A stretch of DNA of 64,000 nt from Buchnera aphidicola (Takecallis taiwana) (GTDB lineage Bacteria; Pseudomonadota; Gammaproteobacteria; Enterobacterales; Enterobacteriaceae). The stretch covers positions 164,890 through 228,889 of the forward strand of contig NZ_CP134979.1 of NCBI RefSeq assembly GCF_039355125.1, given 5' to 3'. The notes beneath the pieces were generated by a model. It made no database searches. It saw only the letters and a program-made list of their open reading frames with translations, and was not told the DNA's origin. Each line of letters starts with the position of its first letter. Position 1 is the stretch's first letter. A program made the position numbers and the translations under genes. Positions 1 through 9,811 of the stretch are shown piece by piece.

Positions 1-1
1 A

Positions 2-1186
2 GTGGATATTGTAATCAAAATTCCCGATATTGGTATAGAGAAAGCAGAAGTAATCGATATTTTAGTACATGTCAATGATATTGTTGAAAAAGAACAAAGT
101 TTACTTGTCATAGAAGGTGATAAAGCTTCTATGGAAATTCCTTCAACCCATCATGGAAAAGTTAAAGAAATTAAAGTAAAAGTAACAGATATTGTGCATC
201 AAGATTCTATTATTATAATTTTAGAAACTATAGACGATCCTTTACCTGAATTAAATGATACTCCAAACCATACAAAAGTTATCGATACTCATGATGTTAT
301 AATACACGCTTCACCTTTAGTACGGCGTTTAGCACGTGCGTCAAATATTGATTTGAGAAACATTAATGGAAGGGGTAGAAAAAATAGAATCCTGAAGGAT
401 GATTTAGATAATTATTTAGAGAACAATCTTAATAATAACAATTTATCAAAAAAGTATGACCATGTATATAATTTTGATTTTAGTCGGTTTGGCGAAGTAG
501 AAGAGATTCAGTTAAGTAAGATTAAAAAACGTTCAGGAAGTTTATTATGTTTAAATTGGTCAACTATTCCGCATGTTACACAATTTGATGAAGTTGATAT
601 TACAGATTTAGAAGCGTTTCGTATTAAATATAATGATCGTATAACGGTGAAAGAAAAAAAAATAACATTGTTAGCGTTTATTGTGAAATCTATTACTAAA
701 GGATTAGAGAAATTTCCTTATTTAAATAGTACAATTTCTCATAACCAAGAAGTTATATTTTTAAAAAAATATATTAATATTGGTATTGCCGTAGATACTA
801 TTCATGGATTACTTGTTCCAGTAATCAAAGATGTTAAAAATAAAAATTTATCTGACATTGCATGCGAGATATATCATATATCCAAGTATGCCCGTTTAGG
901 GAAATTAAAATTTTCTGATTTACAGGGTGGTTGTTTTACGATTTCTAGTTTGGGTAGTATAGGAGGGACTGCTTTTTCTCCAATTATTAATGCCGCTGAA
1001 GCAGCTATTTTAGGCGTTTCAAAATTTTCTTACAAACCTATTTGGAATGGTAGTGAATTTATTCCAAGATTAATTTTACCTATAGCATTATCTTATGATC
1101 ATCGTATTATAGATGGAGCAGAAGGTGCAAAATTTATTTCTTATATAAATACATTATTATCGGATGTGAGATTATTATTAGTATAA
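2..1186 (+). CDS. aceF: Dihydrolipoamide acetyltransferase, E2 of pyruvate dehydrogenase
   Basis: E2 core of the pyruvate dehydrogenase complex; transfers the acetyl group from lipoyl-lysine to CoA in the cytoplasm. The 394 residues hold one lipoyl domain (about 1-75, lipoyl-Lys motif GDKASME near residue 41), a peripheral subunit-binding domain (about 102-140, SPLVRRLARASNID) and the catalytic acyltransferase domain ending in the DHRIIDG motif with active-site His367. E. coli AceF has three lipoyl domains, so this is the reduced single-domain form. The frame opens with GTG at base 2, which aligns with the E. coli initiator, but only one base lies upstream, so a start further out cannot be excluded. 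lpdA follows about 100 bases downstream; aceE is expected just outside the window. Confidence 0.95.
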   Translation: MDIVIKIPDIGIEKAEVIDILVHVNDIVEKEQSLLVIEGDKASMEIPSTHHGKVKEIKVKVTDIVHQDSIIIILETIDDPLPELNDTPNHTKVIDTHDVIIHASPLVRRLARASNIDLRNINGRGRKNRILKDDLDNYLENNLNNNNLSKKYDHVYNFDFSRFGEVEEIQLSKIKKRSGSLLCLNWSTIPHVTQFDEVDITDLEAFRIKYNDRITVKEKKITLLAFIVKSITKGLEKFPYLNSTISHNQEVIFLKKYINIGIAVDTIHGLLVPVIKDVKNKNLSDIACEIYHISKYARLGKLKFSDLQGGCFTISSLGSIGGTAFSPIINAAEAAILGVSKFSYKPIWNGSEFIPRLILPIALSYDHRIIDGAEGAKFISYINTLLSDVRLLLV

Positions 1187-1288
1187 ATATAATAAAATGT
1201 AATATATGTTTGTTTTAAATAAACAGCATAATTACTAAAAAATATTTATTATTATACTGTATTATATATATTATTTTTAAGGATAAAT

Positions 1289-2713
1289 ATGATTCGTGAT
1301 ATTCACGTACAAGTTTTAGTTATTGGAGCTGGACCTGCGGGGTATACAGCGGCATTTAGGAGTGCTGATTTAGGATTAAAAACCGCTATGATTGAAAAAC
1401 ATAATTCATTGGGTGGCGTATGTTTAAATGTTGGTTGTATTCCATCAAAATTTTTATTACATATTGCAAAAGTTATTAAAGAAACACAAGAAATATCTAA
1501 ATACGGTGTTTACTTTAATAATCCTAAGATCAATTTTAGTTTAATTAAAAAACAAAAAAAAAATATTATTAATAATTTAGCTAACGGCTTGAAACATATG
1601 GCAAAAAGCCGAATGATTAATATATTATATGGTATTGGTAGTTTTGTTAATAAAAATACAGTTCTAGTTGTCAATCAAACAGAAAAAATTAATGTGCATT
1701 TCGATCATGTCATTATTTCTACTGGATCTAAATCGATTATGTTGCCACATATACCATATGATAATATTTGTATTTGGGATTCAACAAATGCATTATCTTT
1801 AAATACTATTCCAAAAAAATTACTAATTATTGGATCAGGTATTATTGGATTAGAAATGGCTACATTTTATAGTACAATTGGTTCTCAAGTCGATATTATT
1901 GATCGATGTGATCAAATTTTACCTTTTTTAGATAGAGATGTTGTAAAAGTATTTACTTCTGCAGTAAAAAATGATTTTAATATTTTACTGGAAACCAATT
2001 TTAATAATCTTACTGTACAAGATGGTCAAGTGGTAGTGACGTTATGTAATAAATTAAATAAAATAAAAGCATCGTATGATGCAGTTTTAGTTGCTATTGG
2101 TAGAAAACCGAATATACAAACTTTATTATTAGATAATATTGGTTTAGATGTAGATGAAAATAATTTTATTAAAATTGATGATCAATTCCGTACTAATGTA
2201 CCTAATGTGTATGCAATTGGTGATGTTACAGGGCAACCAATGTTAGCACATAAAGGGATACATCAAGGTCATATTGTTTCAGAAATTATTGCTGGTTATA
2301 AACATTATTTTCATCCAATTACGATTCCTGCAGTATCTTATACTGATCCAGAAATTGCTTGGACTGGTATAAATGAATATGAAGCAAGAAAAAAAAACAT
2401 TAATATTGAAACTGCAGTATTCCCATGGAATGTTTCTGGTCGGGCAATTGTTTCAAATTGTAAACATGGTGTTACAAAATTAATTATTAATAAAGATACT
2501 CGGCAAATTATCGGTGGTGCTATTGTTGGCAGACATGCAGGTGAATTATTGTCTGAAATTACACTTGCTATAGAAATGGGTTGTGATATCGAAGATATTG
2601 CTTTAACAATTCATGCTCATCCTACGTTATCTGAATCTATAGGATTAACAGCCCAAATCTTACAAGGTACGATCACTGATTTAATGAATTCTAAAGCTAA
2701 CCTAAAACACTAA
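1289..2713 (+). CDS. lpdA: Dihydrolipoamide dehydrogenase, E3
   Basis: FAD-dependent flavoprotein that reoxidises dihydrolipoyl groups of the 2-oxoacid dehydrogenase complexes, reducing NAD. The 474-residue protein matches E. coli Lpd in length. It shows the N-terminal FAD-binding GAGPAGY motif (13-19), the redox-active disulfide in GGVCLNVGC (Cys45, Cys50), the NAD-binding GSGIIGLEMA motif, the second FAD motif AIGD, and the C-terminal HAHPTLSE catalytic His/Glu pair. The ATG has an AAGGA ribosome-binding site about 5 bases upstream. An A10 run (1554-1563) and an A9 run (2389-2397) lie in frame. It is the last gene of a probable aceE-aceF-lpdA operon and ends just before a strong hairpin. 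Confidence 0.97.
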   Translation: MIRDIHVQVLVIGAGPAGYTAAFRSADLGLKTAMIEKHNSLGGVCLNVGCIPSKFLLHIAKVIKETQEISKYGVYFNNPKINFSLIKKQKKNIINNLANGLKHMAKSRMINILYGIGSFVNKNTVLVVNQTEKINVHFDHVIISTGSKSIMLPHIPYDNICIWDSTNALSLNTIPKKLLIIGSGIIGLEMATFYSTIGSQVDIIDRCDQILPFLDRDVVKVFTSAVKNDFNILLETNFNNLTVQDGQVVVTLCNKLNKIKASYDAVLVAIGRKPNIQTLLLDNIGLDVDENNFIKIDDQFRTNVPNVYAIGDVTGQPMLAHKGIHQGHIVSEIIAGYKHYFHPITIPAVSYTDPEIAWTGINEYEARKKNINIETAVFPWNVSGRAIVSNCKHGVTKLIINKDTRQIIGGAIVGRHAGELLSEITLAIEMGCDIEDIALTIHAHPTLSESIGLTAQILQGTITDLMNSKANLKH

Positions 2714-2745
2714 TGTTTTTATTTTATAAATTTTTACTGTTTATA

Positions 2746-2786
2746 ATAAAGAATTATTTGTTTTGATTATTCAAATAATTCTTTAT
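2746..2786. terminator. Bidirectional hairpin terminator between lpdA and mtn
   Basis: A perfect 15-bp inverted repeat (2746-2760 with 2772-2786, core AAAGAATTATTTG) encloses an 11-base loop. It lies exactly between the convergent lpdA (stop at 2713) and mtn (stop at 2802), so it can serve both transcripts. The following T tract is short (ATAATTTC), which makes it a weaker classical terminator, but position and stem length support the call. Confidence 0.75.
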
Positions 2787-2801
2787 AATTTCATATCATA
2801 A

Positions 2802-3521
2802 TTATACATATGTTATGATTTTAGAGCATGTTTGTATGATTTGAATATAATCATGAATAATATTATATAATTTTAAATATAGATTTTTTATATTTTTTTT
2901 AAATATAGATGGTGCTGTTTCTGTAGCAAAATCTGAAATAATTTTTATAATAAGCACTGGTATATTATGCTGAAAACATACTTGATTAATAGCAGCAGAT
3001 TCCATATCTAATGCTATGATATCAGTAAAATTGTTAGTTATATTGTTGATATGATTATTATGGTTAATAAAGGTATCACCACTTACAATTAAACCTTCCC
3101 AGAACGTTATGTTGTAATTATATAGTATTGTTTTAATTTGATTTCTTAAAAAATTATTTGTATTAAATATTTTAGGAAATCCTGGTATTTGACCTACTGT
3201 ATAGTTAAAACTTGTTACATTAACATCATGGTAAGCAATTTTACTTCCAATGATTACATCATTAATATTAATATATGATTTTAATGTTCCACTTGATCCG
3301 ATATTAATAATAATATTCACTTTATATATATATATTAATATCGTACATGCGATACTACTAGAAACTTTACCTATTCCTGATTGTATAAAAAAAATTTTAT
3401 TAGAATGTGATACATATATGTTAATTCCATATATGCTACTTTGTATTTTTTTAAGTTTTTTAAAAGCATAATAATATGCTTTCATTTCTTTTTTCATTGC
3501 ATAAATAATACCGATTTTCAT
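2802..3521 (-). CDS. mtn: 5'-methylthioadenosine/S-adenosylhomocysteine nucleosidase
   Basis: Cleaves the glycosidic bond of methylthioadenosine and S-adenosylhomocysteine to release adenine, clearing by-products of SAM-dependent reactions; several SAM users lie in this window (rsmH, lipA, bioB, rlmN). The 239-residue protein (E. coli 232) begins MKIGIIYAMKKEM with the catalytic acid at Glu12. It has the purine-nucleoside pattern VSGDTFIN, the ribose-binding ALDMESAAI motif and the catalytic Asp in IISDFATE. It follows erpA closely on the same strand; in E. coli these genes are also near each other, with btuF and yadS between them that are absent here. Confidence 0.93.
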   Translation of the reverse strand: MKIGIIYAMKKEMKAYYYAFKKLKKIQSSIYGINIYVSHSNKIFFIQSGIGKVSSSIACTILIYIYKVNIIINIGSSGTLKSYININDVIIGSKIAYHDVNVTSFNYTVGQIPGFPKIFNTNNFLRNQIKTILYNYNITFWEGLIVSGDTFINHNNHINNITNNFTDIIALDMESAAINQVCFQHNIPVLIIKIISDFATETAPSIFKKNIKNLYLKLYNIIHDYIQIIQTCSKIITYV

Positions 3522-3540
3522 ATATTTTCATATACATATA

Positions 3541-3876
3541 CTATATACTAAATGATGCACCACAACTGCATGTTGTTTTAGCATTTGGATTTGATACTGT
3601 AAATTTAGACCCTGATAAGTTTTCTTGATAATCGATAATTCCGCCATGGAGATACTGTAAACTAATTGCGTCAATAACAATAGTAAATTGTTTTTTGATA
3701 ATAATATCATTAGTATAAATGTTGTTATCTACTTTAAATTTATATTGAAAACCATTACATCCTCCACCAATAATATAAATTCGAAACTTTAAATTAAGAT
3801 TATTATTAATTAATATTTTAATTTTATTTTTTGCTAGAGTAGTAAATTTTAATTTTGGTTTTAATTGATTTATCAT
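3541..3876 (-). CDS. erpA: A-type iron-sulfur cluster insertion protein
   Basis: A-type carrier that delivers Fe-S clusters to apo-proteins. The 111-residue protein is nearly full length (E. coli ErpA 114) and keeps the three cluster-binding cysteines: Cys40 in GGGCNGFQY and Cys103/Cys105 in the C-terminal CSCGASFSI. The sequence between them ([27 protein letters not shown]) fits ErpA better than IscA or SufA. It lies 23 bases after ftsZ and 19 bases before mtn, probably co-transcribed. Likely clients encoded in this window are the [4Fe-4S] radical-SAM enzymes LipA, BioB and RlmN. Confidence 0.93.
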   Translation of the reverse strand: MINQLKPKLKFTTLAKNKIKILINNNLNLKFRIYIIGGGCNGFQYKFKVDNNIYTNDIIIKKQFTIVIDAISLQYLHGGIIDYQENLSGSKFTVSNPNAKTTCSCGASFSI

Positions 3877-3899
3877 ATTATTTATTATTTTATTGAAGT

Positions 3900-5057
3900 T
3901 TATTTTTTTCTTAAAAAAGAAGGAATATTTAAATAATTTGATTTTATTTTATTATTTTTGTTAATTTCAATATTTTTACGATTTATATTTTTTTGGTATG
4001 TTTTCTTAATACCTGAATTAAAATTTTGATAACGATAATCTGTAGATATTTTTTCTTGATGTTGATTTGTTGTGTTTAATGGTATGTTATTTTTTATTTG
4101 ATTTTCCGTACCAATGCCTGTTGCAACCACTGTAACACGTAAAGTATCATTCATTTCCGGGTCTAATGATGTTCCTATAACTACTGTTGCATTATCTGAT
4201 GAAAACGATCGTATTGTATTTCCAACAGTTTCGAATTCATCAAGTCTTAAATCTATTCCTGCTGTAATGTTTACTAATACTCCTTGCGCTCCTGATAAAT
4301 CGATATCTTCTAATAATGGACTTGATATAGCAATTTCTGCGGCTTCTTCTGCTCGGTTATCTCCAGAAGATAACCCAGTACCCATCATAGCATATCCCAT
4401 CTCTGACATTACTGTCCTAACATCTGCAAAATCCACGTTCATTAATCCTGGTTTTGTAATTAATTCAGCAATACCTTGTACAGCTCCTCTTAATACATTA
4501 TTTGCTGCGCTGAATGCATCTAAAAGAGAAATACCTCTATTTAATACTTTTAGCAATTTATCGTTTGGAATAATGATCAGGGAATCAACGTATTTTGAAA
4601 GTTCTAAAATACCTTCATCGGAAAAAATCATTCTTTTTTTTCCTTCAAAAGTAAATGGTTTAGTAATGACAGCTACTGTTAAAATACCCATTTCTTTTGC
4701 AATAGAAGCGACAATTGGTGCGGCACCGGTTCCGGTCCCTCCTCCCATCCCAGCAGCTATAAATATCATATCTGCTCCTTCTAATGCAGAATTTATTGCT
4801 TCTCGATCTTCTTCTGCAGCATGTTTTCCGATTTCAGGATTTGCACCTGCTCCTAATCCTTTTGTAATATTACTACCGATTTGGATGGTTTGTTCAACTT
4901 CTATTTTTTTTAGTGCTTGTGCGTCGGTATTAATTGCAAAAAATTCTACTCCTGCAATTTTTTCCCTAACCATATGTTCAACAGCGTTTCCTCCGCCTCC
5001 TCCAATACCTAATACTTTAATTATTGCTTCATTACTTAATGCACTTGCATCAAACAT
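3900..5057 (-). CDS. ftsZ: Cell division GTPase FtsZ
   Basis: Tubulin-like GTPase that forms the division ring. The 385-residue protein (E. coli 383) has the nucleotide-binding motif GGGTGTG (105-111), NTDAQAL near residue 43 and the T7 synergy loop NVDFADV (207-213). A Lys/Asn-rich linker (about 325-375) leads to the C-terminal partner-binding peptide IPSFLRKK, which contacts FtsA in enterobacteria. Residues 1 to about 320 are extremely conserved and visibly richer in G+C than the neighbours, whereas the linker has drifted to the genome's AT bias. AGGAAAAG precedes the ATG. It follows ftsA by 36 bases and precedes erpA; lpxC, next in E. coli, is absent. Confidence 0.98.
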   Translation of the reverse strand: MFDASALSNEAIIKVLGIGGGGGNAVEHMVREKIAGVEFFAINTDAQALKKIEVEQTIQIGSNITKGLGAGANPEIGKHAAEEDREAINSALEGADMIFIAAGMGGGTGTGAAPIVASIAKEMGILTVAVITKPFTFEGKKRMIFSDEGILELSKYVDSLIIIPNDKLLKVLNRGISLLDAFSAANNVLRGAVQGIAELITKPGLMNVDFADVRTVMSEMGYAMMGTGLSSGDNRAEEAAEIAISSPLLEDIDLSGAQGVLVNITAGIDLRLDEFETVGNTIRSFSSDNATVVIGTSLDPEMNDTLRVTVVATGIGTENQIKNNIPLNTTNQHQEKISTDYRYQNFNSGIKKTYQKNINRKNIEINKNNKIKSNYLNIPSFLRKK

Positions 5058-5093
5058 GATCTTTTCCTATTTATAATTTTAAAATTATTTTAT

Positions 5094-6347
5094 TTATATT
5101 ATTTTTTTAACCCAATTCTGTACATAACAGAATAATTTTTTTAAAATTGTTGTTTTATGAAATTGTTTTTTATGATGATTATATATTTTAGAACCGTATT
5201 TTAATAGTCCAATTACTGTTGCGTAATTTGGTTGAATAATTTTATCATTATACGTTTTAATTTTTAATGGTATACCGATACGTACTTGTGTATTAAATAT
5301 TTTTTTTGCTAATATTTTTAGTGATTTCGCTTGTGCCCCACCTCCAGTTAATACAATTCCAGATCCTAATATATATGATTGACTTGAATGATATAGCTGA
5401 TTTTGTATTTTTATAATCATTTCATTAATCATTGTAAATAATTCGGTATATCGTGAGTTGATTACTTGTATTAGAATATCATTTTGAATGGTTTTTGTAT
5501 TAATATCATATAGATTAGATATTTCAATTAATTCTGATGCTGTTAGTGATGTTAATATTGTTGAACCATATTTTTTTTTAATTATTTCTGCATTTTGAAA
5601 AGATGTATTAAAAACATATGCTATATCGTTCGTTACAGTATTACCTGCATATGGTAATACATGACTATATTGAATATATCCATTAAAATATATAACAATA
5701 TTAATACTTCCTCCTCCGATATCTATCATACAGACACCGGACTGTTTTTCTGAAAATGTTAATACTGCTTGACTAGATGCAATTCCAGAAAATACTACTT
5801 TTTCAACTTGAATATTACAAGATTGTATTGCTTTAACTAAGTTTTTTTTAAAAATATGTTTATAAGTGATTAAATGTACTTTTGCCTTCATTCTACAACC
5901 TGACAATCCAATAGGATTTTTTATACCATATTCCTTATCAATTATATATTCTTGAGGGATAACATGTAATATTTTATAGTCATGACCAAGTTTAATTGAT
6001 TGGGCTGTGTATATCGCGTATTTTATATCTTGATGTGTAATTTCTTTATTATCAATAGGGACAATACCGATTTCATTTTTACATTTAAGGTATTCATTTG
6101 ATAAGGAAACATATATAGATGAAATACGGTATTCAGCCATAGTTTCAGCTTCATATATGGCCTTTTTAATACAAGATATTAAAGATTGTAAGTTGTTTAT
6201 ATTACCTTTATCTATTCCTTTAGAAGGGTATTGGCCTATTCCGATGATATTAATTACTTGATTAACCGAAATTTCTCCTATTAAAACAACTATTTTGGTC
6301 GTTCCAACGTCGATTCCTGCGATGATTTGATTGTTTTTTTTTATCAT
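5094..6347 (-). CDS. ftsA: Cell division actin-like ATPase FtsA
   Basis: Actin-family protein that tethers FtsZ to the inner membrane. The 417 residues (E. coli 420) begin with the phosphate-1 motif AGIDVGTTK (about 10-18), show the second phosphate loop MIDIGGGS, and the adenosine motif VLTGGGA. They end in a short amphipathic helix (LKKLFCYVQNWVKKII) equivalent to the membrane-targeting sequence of E. coli FtsA. In enterobacteria it lies after ftsQ and the murein genes; here its start is only about 54 bases from the rsmH stop, so everything from ftsL to ftsQ is missing. It is transcribed together with ftsZ. Confidence 0.96.
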   Translation of the reverse strand: MIKKNNQIIAGIDVGTTKIVVLIGEISVNQVINIIGIGQYPSKGIDKGNINNLQSLISCIKKAIYEAETMAEYRISSIYVSLSNEYLKCKNEIGIVPIDNKEITHQDIKYAIYTAQSIKLGHDYKILHVIPQEYIIDKEYGIKNPIGLSGCRMKAKVHLITYKHIFKKNLVKAIQSCNIQVEKVVFSGIASSQAVLTFSEKQSGVCMIDIGGGSINIVIYFNGYIQYSHVLPYAGNTVTNDIAYVFNTSFQNAEIIKKKYGSTILTSLTASELIEISNLYDINTKTIQNDILIQVINSRYTELFTMINEMIIKIQNQLYHSSQSYILGSGIVLTGGGAQAKSLKILAKKIFNTQVRIGIPLKIKTYNDKIIQPNYATVIGLLKYGSKIYNHHKKQFHKTTILKKLFCYVQNWVKKII

Positions 6348-6439
6348 AATTCATTTAACCTATGACTTTTGAGAAAAACTGATATATTTATATTGATGTT
6401 ATTGTGTGTTATATATTAAAAATTTTTGTTATATTACAT

Positions 6440-7402
6440 TCATATAACTTGTTGATTAATGTAATTTGTTTCATGAAATTCTGCTGTTCTTAAAACAGCG
6501 CTTCTTGATTTGAAATTGTTATTTATTTCTTGATTAGTTGGAAAAATTCTATTAATTTTTTTTAATTGGATCTGACATATTTGATTAATTTGTTTTTCAT
6601 TTATTGGTAGATTATATGGAATATTTGGTTTTTGACTATATTGGTTTATAAATTGTTTTACAATTCTATCTTCTAAAGAATGAAAACTAATAACAGAGAT
6701 TCGACCTTGGTGCTTTAAAAAATTTAAAGCTTTATTTAAAAAAATTTGTAATGCCTGTAATTCTTGATTAATAAAAATACGGATTGCTTGAAAACTTTTA
6801 GTTGCTGGGTGTTTATGATGTTTTTGTTTTGGTATAATAGATTGAATAATGTTTGATAATTCAAATGTTGTTGAAATAGGTTTTTTTTTTCTTTGTATTA
6901 TAATTTTATTTGCTATTTTTTTTGCAAATCTTTCTTCTCCAAATGACTTTAAAACATAATAAATATGTTTCTCATGACTAGTATTAATCCATTCGTGAGC
7001 TGATATACCATTATTAGGGTTCATTCGCATATCTAGAGGGCCGTTTATATTAAATGAAAATCCTCTTTTTGCAGATATGAGTTGCATAGAAGACATTCCC
7101 AAATCTAATATTATCCCGTCAATTTTTTTATATAAGTGATGTTTTTTCAATAATATGTCTACATGTGAAAAATTTCCTGGTATTATATAAAACCTATCAT
7201 CGCATATTTTTTTAGCTATTGTCACAGCGTATGGATCTTGATCAATTGCATATAATTTACCTGTTGTTCCTAATTTTTCCAATATTTTTTTAGAATGTCC
7301 ACCAGCACCGAAAGTACCATCTAGGTATATTCCGTTTTTTTTGACTTTTAAGGATTGTATAGCTTCATTTAACAAAACTGTTGTATGTAATTTTATATTC
7401 AT
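6440..7402 (-). CDS. rsmH: 16S rRNA m4C1402 methyltransferase
   Basis: SAM-dependent enzyme (formerly MraW) that N4-methylates C1402 in the decoding centre of 16S rRNA. The 320-residue protein (E. coli 313) has the N-terminal HTTVLLNEAI start, the SAM-binding GTFGAGGHS motif (about 29-37), ILDLGMSS and RGFSF, and the family-typical SFHSLEDRIVK segment. I take the ATG at 7402; an in-frame TTG lies six bases upstream. It is normally the second gene of the dcw cluster. Here mraZ, which normally precedes it, and the murein genes downstream are gone; ilvH lies upstream and ftsA directly downstream. Confidence 0.94.
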   Translation of the reverse strand: MNIKLHTTVLLNEAIQSLKVKKNGIYLDGTFGAGGHSKKILEKLGTTGKLYAIDQDPYAVTIAKKICDDRFYIIPGNFSHVDILLKKHHLYKKIDGIILDLGMSSMQLISAKRGFSFNINGPLDMRMNPNNGISAHEWINTSHEKHIYYVLKSFGEERFAKKIANKIIIQRKKKPISTTFELSNIIQSIIPKQKHHKHPATKSFQAIRIFINQELQALQIFLNKALNFLKHQGRISVISFHSLEDRIVKQFINQYSQKPNIPYNLPINEKQINQICQIQLKKINRIFPTNQEINNNFKSRSAVLRTAEFHETNYINQQVI

Positions 7403-7440
7403 AATCAAGTATTTTCATATTTGAAAATTATAGTTAAAAA

Positions 7441-7929
7441 TTAAAAAATTGCCGATTCTCGTACTATGCCAATAATACCTGAACGTGATATCTCGATTAT
7501 TGTAGATATTTTTTTTATTATATTTAAAAATATATTTATTTTTTTACTGGATCCTGTAAGTTCAATTGTATATATATTTGGTATAATATCAATAATTTTA
7601 CCATTAAAAGTATCTATAATAATTTTGGATTGTTCTAATGCATAACCTGAGTTTTGTATTTTAATTAATGCAATTTCTCTTTCAATATAATGGTTTTGAT
7701 TAATTTGAGTTACTTTGAGTACATTTATTAATTTATGTAATTGTTTTTCAATTTGTTCAATTGTTTTTGTATCACCATTCGTTTGTATTGTAACGCTTGA
7801 AATTGTAATGTCTTCAGTGGGAGATACAGTAATACTTTCTATATTATACCCGCGTTGTGAAAATAATCCTACTACTCTTGATAGAGATCCTGGTTCATTT
7901 TCTAATAATATCAATAACATGTGTTTCAT
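7441..7929 (-). CDS. ilvH: Acetolactate synthase III regulatory subunit
   Basis: Small subunit of acetohydroxyacid synthase III, which activates the IlvI catalytic subunit and confers valine feedback inhibition. The 162 residues (E. coli 163) open with an ACT domain (LLENEPGSLSRVVGLFSQRGYNIESI is the first half, residues 6-31) and continue into the C-terminal regulatory domain. It starts with ATG after AAGGATA and lies 9 bases downstream of ilvI, clearly one operon. The pair commits pyruvate to valine and leucine and 2-oxobutyrate to isoleucine, branched-chain amino acids supplied to the aphid host. Confidence 0.95.
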   Translation of the reverse strand: MKHMLLILLENEPGSLSRVVGLFSQRGYNIESITVSPTEDITISSVTIQTNGDTKTIEQIEKQLHKLINVLKVTQINQNHYIEREIALIKIQNSGYALEQSKIIIDTFNGKIIDIIPNIYTIELTGSSKKINIFLNIIKKISTIIEISRSGIIGIVRESAIF

Positions 7930-7938
7930 ATATTATCC

Positions 7939-9651
7939 TTATTTTCTTAGCCACATTTCGTTCATTCCTCCACCTTTAATTTGCATAGGATAAACATTTT
8001 CAGTGTGATCAATATGAATATCTACAAATACTAAATGACCATCTAGTATTTTCTTTAATGCTATTTTTAATTTTTTTTCTACTTCTTCAGGTCGATTAAT
8101 TAACATTCCTATATGCCCATAGGATTCTGATAATTGAATAAAATTAGGTAATGATTTCATATATGAGTGAGAATGTCGGCCAGAATAAATTATATCTTGC
8201 CATTGTTTTACCATACCTAGAGCGCTGTTATTTAAATTTAAAATTAGTATTGGTAGTGTATATTGCATCGCAGTAGATAATTCTTGTATATTCATTTGTA
8301 TACTACCATCACCTGTGATACAAATAACAATTTCATCAGGAAACGCTAACTTAACGCCTAATGCTGCTGGTAATCCAAACCCCATAGTACCTAAACCGCC
8401 TGAATTGATCCACCTTCTTGGTTTATTAAATGGGTAGTATAATGCTGTAAACATTTGGTGTTGCCCAACATCAGATGTGATGTATGCATCACCTTTAGTT
8501 AAGTACCATAATGTTTCTATTACACATTGTGGTTTAATTTTTGTACTTTTTTTATCATATTTTAAACTATTTTGTTTTTTCCACTTATGAATACATTGCC
8601 ACCATTTTTCTAAACGATGGTTTATAATAGACTTCTTATTTTGATATAAGAGTTTAAGCATATTTTTTAATATTTTTCTTGCATCACCGACAATTGGTAC
8701 ATCAGCTCTGACAGTTTTTGATATTGATGTTGGATCAATATCTATATGTAAAATTTTTGCGTTTGGACAATATTTATTTAAATTATTTGTAGTACGATCA
8801 TCAAAACGGGCACCAATCGCAAAAATTACATCAGAGTGATGCATAGCCATATTAGCTTCATATGTTCCGTGCATACCTAACATATTTAAGTTTTGTGTAT
8901 GTTTACCTGGGAATGCACCAAGTGCCATAAGTGATGTTGTGACTGGAATATTTAAAATTTCTGCTATTTTTGTTATCTCTTGCGAACTATTCGAAGATAT
9001 AATACCTCCACCAATATATATAATTGGTTTTTTAGCATGTAATAAGATATTTATTATTTTTTTTATTTGACCTTGGTGGCCTTTTATTACTGGGTTGTAT
9101 GATCGGATATAAACAGTTTTAGGCCAAGAATAAATTTTTTTATTATTTTTACTTAAAATATCTTTTGGTAGATCAATTACTATCGGTCCTGGACGACCGG
9201 TATTAGCTAACCAAAATGATTTTTTAAAAATTACAGGAATATCTTCAGTTTTTGTAACTAAAAAGCTATGTTTAACAATTGGTCTAGAAATGCCAAGCAT
9301 ATCGCATTCTTGGAATGCGTCATACCCAATTAATGCAGAATCTACTTGACCAGAAATAATTACCATAGGGATAGAATCCATGTAAGCTGTAGCAATTCCT
9401 GTAATTGCATTTGTCGCTCCAGGTCCTGATGTAACTAATACGACCCCTGTTTTTCCTGTTGATCGCGCATATCCATCAGCCATATGTGTTGCGCCTTGTT
9501 CATGTCGAACTAATATATGCTTGATATAAGCATTGTTTTTTAATGCGTCATAAATATCTAATACTGCTCCTCCAGGATATCCAAAAATATATTCTATTCC
9601 TTGATCAATTAATGAACGAATTACCATTTCTGATCCTGATAATAATTCCAT
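7939..9651 (-). CDS. ilvI: Acetolactate synthase III catalytic subunit
   Basis: Thiamine diphosphate enzyme joining two pyruvates, or pyruvate and 2-oxobutyrate, in the first common step of branched-chain amino acid synthesis. The 570 residues (E. coli 574) hold the N-terminal PYR domain with the catalytic glutamate in [17 protein letters not shown] (about 47-63), a central FAD-binding domain, and the C-terminal ThDP-binding motif [15 protein letters not shown] followed by NN. The start has a strong ribosome-binding site (AAGGAGATATAATG). No leader peptide or attenuator is evident in the 160 bases upstream, which mostly hold the dapD terminator. Confidence 0.97.
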   Translation of the reverse strand: MELLSGSEMVIRSLIDQGIEYIFGYPGGAVLDIYDALKNNAYIKHILVRHEQGATHMADGYARSTGKTGVVLVTSGPGATNAITGIATAYMDSIPMVIISGQVDSALIGYDAFQECDMLGISRPIVKHSFLVTKTEDIPVIFKKSFWLANTGRPGPIVIDLPKDILSKNNKKIYSWPKTVYIRSYNPVIKGHQGQIKKIINILLHAKKPIIYIGGGIISSNSSQEITKIAEILNIPVTTSLMALGAFPGKHTQNLNMLGMHGTYEANMAMHHSDVIFAIGARFDDRTTNNLNKYCPNAKILHIDIDPTSISKTVRADVPIVGDARKILKNMLKLLYQNKKSIINHRLEKWWQCIHKWKKQNSLKYDKKSTKIKPQCVIETLWYLTKGDAYITSDVGQHQMFTALYYPFNKPRRWINSGGLGTMGFGLPAALGVKLAFPDEIVICITGDGSIQMNIQELSTAMQYTLPILILNLNNSALGMVKQWQDIIYSGRHSHSYMKSLPNFIQLSESYGHIGMLINRPEEVEKKLKIALKKILDGHLVFVDIHIDHTENVYPMQIKGGGMNEMWLRK

Positions 9652-9767
9652 TATATCTCCTTCTATTATAGAAATTAATATGTAATATTACGTATCGTAT
9701 ATTAATATTTTTTTTATAATTATAATAAATTTTTTATCTTCCTTGATTGTAGGGAATATTTTAATTG

Positions 9768-9797
9768 TTCAGATCCATTATTTTTTTCGGATCTGAA
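9768..9797 (-). terminator. Hairpin terminator after dapD
   Basis: A perfect 9-bp stem, TTCAGATCC (9768-9776) with GGATCTGAA (9789-9797), encloses a 12-base loop. It lies 15 bases past the dapD stop on the minus strand and is unusually G+C-rich for this genome. Downstream bases on the minus strand are AT-rich without a long U tract. It separates the map-dapD unit from ilvIH. Confidence 0.7.
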
Positions 9798-9811
9798 TAT
9801 ATGTATGAATT

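Noticed and set aside
1554-1563. A10 run in lpdA as a possible frameshift site
   Set aside because: The frame continues intact through the run with full-length homology; only noted as one of many A tracts.
3528-3710. 60-codon frame overlapping erpA on the same strand
   Set aside because: Out-of-frame shadow of erpA, which accounts for the conserved sequence.
4114-5076. 320-codon plus-strand frame opposite ftsZ
   Set aside because: Mirror frame created by the codon pattern of the conserved ftsZ core; no family resemblance, no ribosome-binding site.
7715-7993. 92-codon plus-strand frame across ilvH/ilvI junction
   Set aside because: Opposite two well-supported genes, low complexity, no homology recognised.
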